Shown here: piece by piece, positions 57,820-64,000 of the stretch
How positions within the stretch are numbered: the first letter of the stretch is position 1
Layout: every line of letters starts with the position of its first letter
NCBI RefSeq assembly: GCF_014596915.1
Contig: NZ_JACVWU010000008.1
Coordinates: 1 to 64,000 of the forward strand
Source: Streptomyces sp. TRM68416
Lineage (GTDB): Bacteria > Actinomycetota > Actinomycetes > Streptomycetales > Streptomycetaceae
Reading direction: 5' to 3'
DNA: 64,000 nt
Made by a program: the position numbers and the translations under genes
The notes under the pieces: generated by a model
What the model saw: only the letters and a program-made list of their open reading frames with translations
What the model was told of the DNA's origin: nothing
Databases searched by the model: none

Positions 57820-59745
57820 TCAGGCCGCCGGCCGCTCGCACGCGCCCGCGGCGCAGTCGGTGAGCCAGGCGTCGAAGTCGGCGTCGTACGCCGTGCCGAT
57901 GCGGTCCGTGTAGACGGCGTACCCGCCCCGGTAGTCGCCGGTCCGGAAGTGCGCGAGCACGTCGGCCACGTCCTCGGGGTGCCGTTCGAGCATGTAGCGC
58001 GCCGCGAGATAGCCCCACGCGTAGGTGCGCGTCACGTCACTGTTCCCGTACGTGTTCTGGAAGAGGGTGCTCAGCCTGTACGTGTGCTTCCCGGCCTCGG
58101 CGATCGCCTGCGGGTAGCTCAGGCCCCGGTAGCTGTAGGAGACGTACTCGGCGATGCCCTCGATCCACCACACGGTCGGCACCGAGATCTGCTGCCCGAA
58201 GTCGCCCTTCATGTCCTCACGGGCGTCGAGGTAGTGCGTGTACTCGTGGTTGAGGTTCCAGATCCGGGCCGTGAAGCCGTTGTCCTGCTCCTTCTGGTAC
58301 ATGATCGCCAGCGGCTTGTTGGCCGGGTCCGACGGGTCCCCCACGAGGGTCATGCCGCCGTTGTTCGTGTCAATGCCGAAGATCGTGCCGGCGTAGGTCT
58401 GGTAGTCGGTCCGGCTGGCGAACACCACCAGATCCAGGGTGGATGCGTACTGGCCCGGGATCGGCCCCTCGCTCTTGACCACGCTGCGGAAGTACGGCTC
58501 CTGGCCCTGCACGTCCGCGCAGGTGGCGGCCAACTGCTCGGCGGTCAGCGCCTGCGCCCTGACGGTGTGCGTGGCGTCGCAGGGGTGGGAGACGGGCAGC
58601 GCCGCCTTCAGGAGCTTGGCGCGCAGACCGCACACCCCGTACCAGGAGCAGCGCTCCTTGTCGTAGTACTCCGCCTGGGAGGCCACCGCGACCCACAGCG
58701 GCGCGGTGCGGCCGGTGATGCGGGACGCCTTCAACAGCGCGCGGACGTACGGCCGGACCGTCGCCCGCAGCGCCGGGTGCTCGACGTGCCGGGTCAGGGT
58801 CATGCCCGCGTTGGAGACCAGGTAGGACCGCTCGCCGCCCAGCATTCCGCGGTGCCGAAGCGCGAAGCGGAACAGCGAGTCGAGTACGGCGGGGTCGGCC
58901 GCGACCGCGCGGACGTAGGCGGGGTTCCAGTTGCCCCGCCACAGCGGTGTGTGAACGGAGTTGACGGCTCCGAGCATGCCCGGGATCGCGTCGTAGGAGC
59001 TGTTGTAGCCGGAGAGGATCCGCCGGTACACGCGCAGATAGCGGGCCTGCTGATCGGCGCTGTCGGTGAGGACGACCGCCTCGGCGAGGATGTCGCCGTT
59101 GCCGGAACTGACGTCCCTGGAATGCCGGTTGGCGAAGAAGACGTCCAGGCCGCGCCGGGTGGCGGAGGCCAGGGCGGGGCCGTAACTCCCCACGTCCTCG
59201 GGGTGGTTGAACTGCACGTAGTAGCCCGCCCGCAGGAACAGCACGAGCTGCCGGGCAGAGGTCGAGTTGTCGCCGGGGTAGGCCGCCGCCGTACCGGCGA
59301 ACGCCTTGGCCACGGCGACCATCCGGTCCTCCCGGAAGATGTCGCGCGCGGTCGCACCGCTCACGCCGAACAGCGTGTTGACGCAGCCGGTGCTCGCGGC
59401 GCGGACCGCCGCCACCAGCTCCGCCCCGCTGCCGGTGGCGAAGTCCGCCGGGTCGCAGGCCTGGGCGGCCAGGCGCAGGGTCCGCCGGGGTGCGTCGAGC
59501 GGCTGGAAGCGGTCCGGGGAGAGCGGGCGGGTCTGCCGGGCGGCGTGCTCCTCGGGGACGGTCGGCGTACCGGCCCGGGGTGCCGGGCGCGGGCCGGAGG
59601 CCGCCGCGGGTTGCGCGGCGGCCTCCGGTGCGGGTGCGGTCGGTGCCGGTGCGGCCGTCGCCGGGGTCGCCAGGAGTCCGGCCGCGGTGACGAAGGCGGC
59701 GAGACCGCCGACGACACATCTGGGCAGGGTGAAGCGATAACGCAT
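57820..59745 (-). CDS. Secreted M9-family collagenase/gelatinase-like metalloprotease
   Basis: 641 aa, ATG at 59743-59745 with GAAGGAG upstream. Sec signal (residues 1-32, ending ATPATAAP) and an Ala/Pro-rich segment. The N-terminal activator region (about 95-390) precedes the peptidase domain with zinc motif HEYTH (500-504) and EGIAEY (529-534), matching M9 collagenases. No PKD or collagen-binding domain follows, so it is a minimal form. It lies upstream of the Zur-box importer operon on the same strand. Confidence 0.88.
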   Translation of the reverse strand: MRYRFTLPRCVVGGLAAFVTAAGLLATPATAAPAPTAPAPEAAAQPAAASGPRPAPRAGTPTVPEEHAARQTRPLSPDRFQPLDAPRRTLRLAAQACDPADFATGSGAELVAAVRAASTGCVNTLFGVSGATARDIFREDRMVAVAKAFAGTAAAYPGDNSTSARQLVLFLRAGYYVQFNHPEDVGSYGPALASATRRGLDVFFANRHSRDVSSGNGDILAEAVVLTDSADQQARYLRVYRRILSGYNSSYDAIPGMLGAVNSVHTPLWRGNWNPAYVRAVAADPAVLDSLFRFALRHRGMLGGERSYLVSNAGMTLTRHVEHPALRATVRPYVRALLKASRITGRTAPLWVAVASQAEYYDKERCSWYGVCGLRAKLLKAALPVSHPCDATHTVRAQALTAEQLAATCADVQGQEPYFRSVVKSEGPIPGQYASTLDLVVFASRTDYQTYAGTIFGIDTNNGGMTLVGDPSDPANKPLAIMYQKEQDNGFTARIWNLNHEYTHYLDAREDMKGDFGQQISVPTVWWIEGIAEYVSYSYRGLSYPQAIAEAGKHTYRLSTLFQNTYGNSDVTRTYAWGYLAARYMLERHPEDVADVLAHFRTGDYRGGYAVYTDRIGTAYDADFDAWLTDCAAGACERPAA

Positions 59746-59865
59746 CCGCGCTCCTTCGTGGGGGCTGCGCCTCGGGACTGGTGAGGAGGCGCGAGTGCAC
59801 CTTGGCAGGGCGGGACGGGGTGAACAATAAGGTGTGACATAGCACTTGGGGATGGGACGGCATAA

Positions 59866-59940
59866 CGCGCCCCAAAGGGGCGCGGGGCTGTACCCGATAT
59901 GCGGCTCCGCCGCGCGGGCGCGATCAGCCACAACGCTGCC
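59866..59940 (-). repeat. Streptomyces intergenic repeat, copy 3
   Basis: On the reverse strand it reads GTTGTGGCTGATCGCGCCCG, then GCGGCGGAGCCGCATATCG and ACAGCCCCGCGCCCC, matching the middle and right part of the copy at 26106. GCGCCCC and GGGGCGC flank AAA as a hairpin (59868-59884). It lies in the 227-bp gap between the LysR and collagenase genes, whose other half must contain the collagenase promoter. Confidence 0.75.
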
Positions 59941-59972
59941 GCAGCCGCCAGACGACAGGACCTGGCAGACGC

Positions 59973-60911
59973 TCAGCGCGTGACCCAGGCCCGAAAATGC
60001 TCCGACTGCCCGATCAACGCCCGATGCGCCCCCACCGCACACGACAGCAGCGCCTCCGCCGCCGCGTCCGCCGGGCCGTCGCGCCGCCAGGCCAGCACAT
60101 AGCGGCACCACAGCGGCGTACCGGCGAGCGGTTTGACGAGGACCCCGGGGGCCGGGCGGAGCGTCGCCTGGACGACGGAGACGCCCACCCCGTCGGCGAT
60201 CATGTGCTGCAACTGCTGCGGATCACCCAGGAATTCGTGCACGTGGGACGGGGAGAACCCGGCCGCCCCGCATGCCTCGTAGAACACCCCCGGCCAGCCC
60301 GCCCCGTCGTCCGGCGTCAGGAACCACGCGTCGTCCGCCAGGTCGGCGAGCGTCACCTCCGGCTCCCGCCGCAGCCGGTGCCCGGCCGGGAGCGCGACGA
60401 ACGACGGCTCGGTGGCGATGCCGCGGTGCGCCACGGCCGCCGAATGCCGCAGCTCCCGCCCGGGATAGTCGGCGGCGATCCCCGCGTCGACCTCGCCCGC
60501 CTCCAGCAGGTCGACGATCGCCGAGGTGGCGTACACGCTGCTCACCGTGAGCGCGAGATCGGGCCGGCGGCCGCGCAGCCGGGCCAGCATGCCCGGCAGC
60601 ACCGGCGAGTTGGTCGCGGCCACCCGCAACGACCGCCGCACGGGCGGACCGTCCCCGGCCGGACACCGCCCGATCGCCGCCGCCCGCTCCAGCACGTCCC
60701 GCGCCTGCTGCAGCACCTCCGCGCCGTACGCCGTCAGCTCCACGCCCGAGGCCCCGCGCTCGAACAGCCGCCTCCCGAAGTGCCTCTCCAGCCGCCGGAG
60801 TTGGGCACTCAACGCAGGCTGCGAATACCCGAGCCCCGCCGCGGCCCGCCCGATGGCCCCGGCGTCGGCGATCGCACACAGCACTCTGAGGTGCCGAAGC
60901 TCCAGCTCCAT
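59973..60911 (-). CDS. LysR-family transcriptional regulator
   Basis: 312 aa, ATG at 60909-60911 (MELELRHLRVLCAIADAG). N-terminal winged HTH (4-63: AAAGLGYSQPALSAQLRRLERHFGRRLFERG) and a periplasmic-binding-like effector domain (RRSLRVAATNSPVLPG onward). Upstream of, and same strand as, the collagenase gene, and divergent from the kinase gene, so either could be its target. Effector unknown. Confidence 0.92.
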   Translation of the reverse strand: MELELRHLRVLCAIADAGAIGRAAAGLGYSQPALSAQLRRLERHFGRRLFERGASGVELTAYGAEVLQQARDVLERAAAIGRCPAGDGPPVRRSLRVAATNSPVLPGMLARLRGRRPDLALTVSSVYATSAIVDLLEAGEVDAGIAADYPGRELRHSAAVAHRGIATEPSFVALPAGHRLRREPEVTLADLADDAWFLTPDDGAGWPGVFYEACGAAGFSPSHVHEFLGDPQQLQHMIADGVGVSVVQATLRPAPGVLVKPLAGTPLWCRYVLAWRRDGPADAAAEALLSCAVGAHRALIGQSEHFRAWVTR

Positions 60912-61187
60912 GGCGCGGATCGTAGGGATCGCGGGGGCGCGCGGGAAGGGCGGGGGGCGGGCCGTGGACGTGCGTGATGGTGGCGGATGGCGAGGAACCG
61001 GCGACAGCGGCCGGGCTCGCCGCGCGGCGGGGGCGGCGCACAAGGCATCGCCCTGTGGCGCCCGCCCGGGTCGAGCGCGCCGTTCACCCGCGTCCGGCTG
61101 CTCGAAGATTGCGAAGTGCTCGACGAGGAAACGATGTTGCCTGTAACAATGCGAGCGGCCGATCTCCTCGACGATGGGCGGGTAGGG
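60912..61187. promoter_or_regulatory. Divergent region between the LysR and kinase genes
   Basis: 276 bp. The left two-thirds is GC-rich with no element recognised. An AT-rich island (61108-61150: GAAGATTGCGAAG, GAGGAAACGATGTTGCC, GTAACAATG) is the likely kinase promoter zone. The frame is open here too; an ATG at 61134 preceded by GAGGA would add 18 residues to the kinase. Confidence 0.4.
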
Positions 61188-63251
61188 ATGGACCCCCTGC
61201 GAGCCGGTGACCCTCGCCGGATCGGCCCGTACCGTCTGAAAGCCAGACTTGGCTCAGGCGGCATGGGCCAGGTTTTCCTTGCGCTCTCCCCGGGCGGCGG
61301 GCGCAAGGTCGCGGTCAAGCTGATCCGCCCCGACTACGCCCGCGACCCGCGGTTCCGCGAGCGCTTCGCCTTGGAGGTGGGGGCCGCCCGGCGTGTGGGT
61401 GGCTTCCACACCGCGCAGGTGATCGACGCCGACCCGGATGCCGAGGCGCCATGGATGGCGACCGCGTATATCAGCGGGCCCTCCTTGCAGGACGTGGTGT
61501 GCGGCGCAGGTCCGCTCGACCCCCGGGCGGTGGTGGAGTTGGGCGCGGGCCTGGCCGAAGGCCTGGGCGCGATCCACGCGTGCGGTCTCGTCCACCGTGA
61601 CCTGAAACCCAGCAACGTGATCATGGCGGACGACGGACCGCGCATCATCGACTTCGGCATCGCCCAGGTGGGCAACGCCTCCGCCCTGACCGCCACGGGC
61701 GCACCTGTCGGTACGTACGCGTTCATGTCCCCGGAACAGGTACGCGGGGAGACGGTCGGGCCGGCGAGCGACGTGTTCTCGCTCGGCTGTGTGCTCGCCT
61801 TCGCCGCCCGTGGCCATGGCCCCTTCGACGCCCCGAACATCCCCGCGATCGTACGGCGGATCCTTGAGGAACCTCCGCGTCTGGACGGCCTTGCCGACCC
61901 GCCGCGCGAGCTGATCGCGGCCTGCCTGGCCAAGGACCCCGCGCGGCGACCGGACATCGCCGAACTCCTGCGGCGCACCGGGCTTTCCTCCCGCACCCGC
62001 ACGGAGGTGGGAGCCGCACCCCGGGCACCCGCACCGGCCGTCCCGCCGGCAGCACCGGAACCGGCTGTCCCGCCGGGACCGGGGGAACCGGAAGGGCCCC
62101 GTCGACCGGCGCGGCGCATCGTCCTGCTCGGCGGCGTTGCCGCGGCCTCGGCAGCCGTCTCCGCCATGGCGTTCTGGCCCAGGGACCGCAAGGAACCGGC
62201 CAAGCGGCGCGACGAGGGGGCGGCGGCACCGAAGGAACCCACCGCGGGCCTCCTCAAGGGCGCGGTCCCCACCGTAGTGGCGGCTTTCAGCCCTGACGGC
62301 AGGACCGTCGCCGCCGCCAGCTTCAGACGCGCGACGGACAAGAAGGACGAGGAGGACGCGGGTCCGGAGGCCATCGGTGACAGCGGCTGCATCCAGCTGT
62401 GGGACGTGGCGACCCGCCGGCTCTCCACCCTGACCAAGGGCGGTTCGGACTTCCTGCCCAGGGCGCTGGCGTTCAGCCCCGACGGCAGGACGCTGGCGGT
62501 CGGCAGCGCCGGTTCCGACAGCGTCACCTTGTGGAACATGGCCACCGGACGTGTCAAGGCCACCCTCGACCGTGACTGGGGCTACGGCTACGGCGACTGG
62601 ACCCATACGACCTCGCTGGCGTTCAGTCCCGACGGCAGGACGCTCGTGGTGTGCGGCTCGAACCGCCACTTGGGGCCGGACCGCGGCTACCTCCGACTGT
62701 GGGACCTGTCGGGCCCCCGGCCCGTGGGCACGGCCCGCAAGGGAGGGCAGGAAGATGTCTTCTACGGGGTGGCGTTCAGCCCTGACGGACGTTCCATCGC
62801 CGCATGCGGCGACTCCGGAGTCCGCTTGTGGGAGCGTTCGAGCCGCCGCGGCACCGCCATCCGCGACCCCGCCTCCAGTGTGACCAACGCCGTGGCCTTC
62901 AGCCCCGACGGCAGAACGCTGGCCAGCTGCGACGGCTTCTACGACAAGGACCGGACCGCCTTCGGCCGCGGCGGCATCAGCCTGTGGGACACCGCCACCG
63001 GGCGGGCCACCGCGCTCACTCAGGAGGTCGTGTACGACGTGGCATTCGGCCCCGACGGCAGACACCTCGCCAGTACCGGTGAGGAAGGGCTCAAGGTGTG
63101 GAACGTGGCCACCGGCCGCGCCTCGGTACTCGACGACCGCACGCGCTACTGGCTGGCGCTCAGTCCGGACGGCAGGACCCTGGCCACCTCTGAGGCAATG
63201 GCACCCAACAGCGAGAGAACCACCGACATCGAGCTCTGGAAGCTCCCGTAA
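61188..63251 (+). CDS. Ser/Thr protein kinase with C-terminal WD40 propeller
   Basis: 687 aa from the ATG at 61188 (MDPLRAGDPRRIGPYRL), the usual start of this family. PknB-type kinase: LGSGGMGQVF, K44 in VAVKLI, HRDLKPSN, DFG (IIDFGIAQ), MSPEQ. A Pro/Ala-rich linker leads to a TM helix (IVLLGGVAAASAAVSAMAFW, near 310-330). The outside part carries about seven WD40-like repeats with the recurring AFSPDGRTLA. Probably a membrane sensor kinase with an extracellular propeller. Ligand unknown. Confidence 0.92.
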   Translation: MDPLRAGDPRRIGPYRLKARLGSGGMGQVFLALSPGGGRKVAVKLIRPDYARDPRFRERFALEVGAARRVGGFHTAQVIDADPDAEAPWMATAYISGPSLQDVVCGAGPLDPRAVVELGAGLAEGLGAIHACGLVHRDLKPSNVIMADDGPRIIDFGIAQVGNASALTATGAPVGTYAFMSPEQVRGETVGPASDVFSLGCVLAFAARGHGPFDAPNIPAIVRRILEEPPRLDGLADPPRELIAACLAKDPARRPDIAELLRRTGLSSRTRTEVGAAPRAPAPAVPPAAPEPAVPPGPGEPEGPRRPARRIVLLGGVAAASAAVSAMAFWPRDRKEPAKRRDEGAAAPKEPTAGLLKGAVPTVVAAFSPDGRTVAAASFRRATDKKDEEDAGPEAIGDSGCIQLWDVATRRLSTLTKGGSDFLPRALAFSPDGRTLAVGSAGSDSVTLWNMATGRVKATLDRDWGYGYGDWTHTTSLAFSPDGRTLVVCGSNRHLGPDRGYLRLWDLSGPRPVGTARKGGQEDVFYGVAFSPDGRSIAACGDSGVRLWERSSRRGTAIRDPASSVTNAVAFSPDGRTLASCDGFYDKDRTAFGRGGISLWDTATGRATALTQEVVYDVAFGPDGRHLASTGEEGLKVWNVATGRASVLDDRTRYWLALSPDGRTLATSEAMAPNSERTTDIELWKLP

Positions 63252-63260
63252 CGGCCGCGT

Positions 63261-64000
63261 CTACAGCCGCGCCCCCTTCAGTGCCATGTGCAGCAGCAGC
63301 CGGTCCTCGCCGTCGTCCAGGTCGAGGCCGGTGAGCTGCTCGACGCGGGAGAGGCGGTAGTAGAGGGTCTGGCGGTGGATGCCGAGTTCGGCGGCGGTGC
63401 GGGCGGCCTGGCCGGCGCAGTCGAGGTAGGTCTCGGCGGTGCGGGCGAGTTCGCGGTGGGCGGGGGAGAGGAGCGGGGCCACCACCGGGTCGTGGGCGGC
63501 CTTCGGGGGGAGGGCCGTCAGCAGGCGGTACGGGCCGATGCGGGCCCACTCCGCGACGGGACCGAACCGGGGCTCCGCGAGGGCCGCGCGCGCCGCCGCC
63601 GACGCCTCCTGCCAGGCCGCCCCCAGCTCCGCGAGGCCGGTCCGCGCCACGGCGATGCCCGCAGCCACCTCCACCGGGCCGGTCCGCGCCGCCGCGATGC
63701 CCGCCGCCGGCTCCGCCGGGCCGGTTCGCCCCGCCGTGATGCCCGCCGCCGGCTCCGCCGGGCCGGTTCGCCCCGCCGCGGTGCCCGCCGCTGGCTCCAC
63801 CCGGCCGGTTCGCCCCGACGCGGTGCCCGCCCCGCTGTCCCGGGCCGCCCGCTCCAGCAGCCGGCCCGCCGCGGTCGTCGCTGGGGTCAGGGAGTCCGCC
63901 GAGCGCAGCCGCAGCAGCAGGGCCAGGCACTGGGTCGTCGTCCCCCACGGCACCGTGCACAGGGCGGTCGCGTGCGGCACCGTACGGACCGAGGGCGCGT
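63261..64000 (-). CDS. PucR-type helix-turn-helix regulator, N terminus outside the window
   Basis: At least 246 aa; the frame remains open to the window edge (reading [19 protein letters not shown] at its left). The C-terminal PucR HTH is clear: [53 protein letters not shown]. The middle contains a tandem 14-residue repeat ([14 protein letters not shown] type). PucR-family members control purine or other catabolic genes. Target unknown; ends 9 bp from the convergent kinase gene. Confidence 0.85.
   Translation of the reverse strand, partial: APSVRTVPHATALCTVPWGTTTQCLALLLRLRSADSLTPATTAAGRLLERAARDSGAGTASGRTGRVEPAAGTAAGRTGPAEPAAGITAGRTGPAEPAAGIAAARTGPVEVAAGIAVARTGLAELGAAWQEASAAARAALAEPRFGPVAEWARIGPYRLLTALPPKAAHDPVVAPLLSPAHRELARTAETYLDCAGQAARTAAELGIHRQTLYYRLSRVEQLTGLDLDDGEDRLLLHMALKGARL
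63631..63835 (-). repeat. 42-bp in-frame tandem repeat inside the PucR-type gene
   Basis: Four units of 42 bp (63631-63672, 63673-63714, 63715-63756, 63757-63798) and a partial fifth. Units 3 and 4 are the most alike; units 1, 2 and 5 are diverged. Each keeps the frame and codes for the 14-residue unit ending AAGI or AAGT. Such minisatellites can change copy number between strains. Confidence 0.85.

Noticed and set aside
63631..63835. Possible CRISPR array in the 42-bp repeats
   Set aside because: Units are directly adjacent with no spacers and keep a protein frame.

Overview
The window is high-GC (roughly 70 percent or more by eye), with many GTG starts, tightly packed genes and long spurious antisense frames. 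The gene content is streptomycete: tandem glycine riboswitch before gcvT, RmdB-like and CdgF-like c-di-GMP proteins, a large LuxR (LAL) regulator, a WD40 Ser/Thr kinase and a family of Streptomyces-type intergenic repeats. I read it as a Streptomyces chromosome-core segment. From memory the order gcvH-gcvT ... opp ... nifS-mnmA ... ligA-rmdB-gatCAB ... cdgF-ilvBNC-serA resembles the SCO5470-SCO5515 block of S. coelicolor; I could not check this.

Layout. 0-2 kb: glycine cleavage genes gcvT-gcvH-glyA (reverse), with a tandem glycine riboswitch leader. 2-4.6 kb: a P-loop protein and two SseB-like paralogues. 4.6-11.1 kb: a five-gene oligopeptide ABC importer (permease, lipoprotein, permease, two ATPases) with inverted repeats upstream, a strong hairpin after the lipoprotein gene and a terminator. 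11.1-20.1 kb: housekeeping and hypothetical genes, including a thioesterase/TetR pair, the sulfur relay pair cysteine desulfurase and MnmA, an amidase, a LOG protein and an SDR. 20.3-30 kb: a MetE-core protein, NAD ligase LigA, RmdB with a rare TTA codon, and gatC-gatA-(79-aa protein)-gatB. 30-42 kb: methyltransferase, MMPL exporter, acetyltransferase, a LAL regulator coupled to a small basic protein, a frame-broken toxin-like gene, a sugar dehydrogenase lipoprotein, an aldo/keto reductase and a hydroxyacid dehydrogenase. 42.5-51 kb: a CdgF-like PAS-GGDEF-EAL protein whose EAL motifs are degraded, then ilvB-ilvN-ilvC behind a 13-codon leader peptide and terminator, and serA.

After serA (about 51.1 kb) the character changes. 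Two truncated genes (a TPR protein and a frameshifted MFS exporter) abut head-on. They are followed by a reverse-strand Opp/Nik-type importer whose two permeases are fused into one polypeptide. Its promoter carries a Zur-like 7-1-7 palindrome and it lies directly downstream of an M9 collagenase gene. The window ends with a LysR regulator, a WD40-repeat kinase and a PucR-type regulator, cut by the window edge, that contains a 42-bp in-frame tandem repeat.

The strongest candidates for unusual biology are the collagenase/Zur-box/fused-permease locus, the contrast between the two c-di-GMP proteins (one with intact motifs and a TTA codon, one with a degenerate EAL), the ilvB attenuator, and the small protein set between gatA and gatB.
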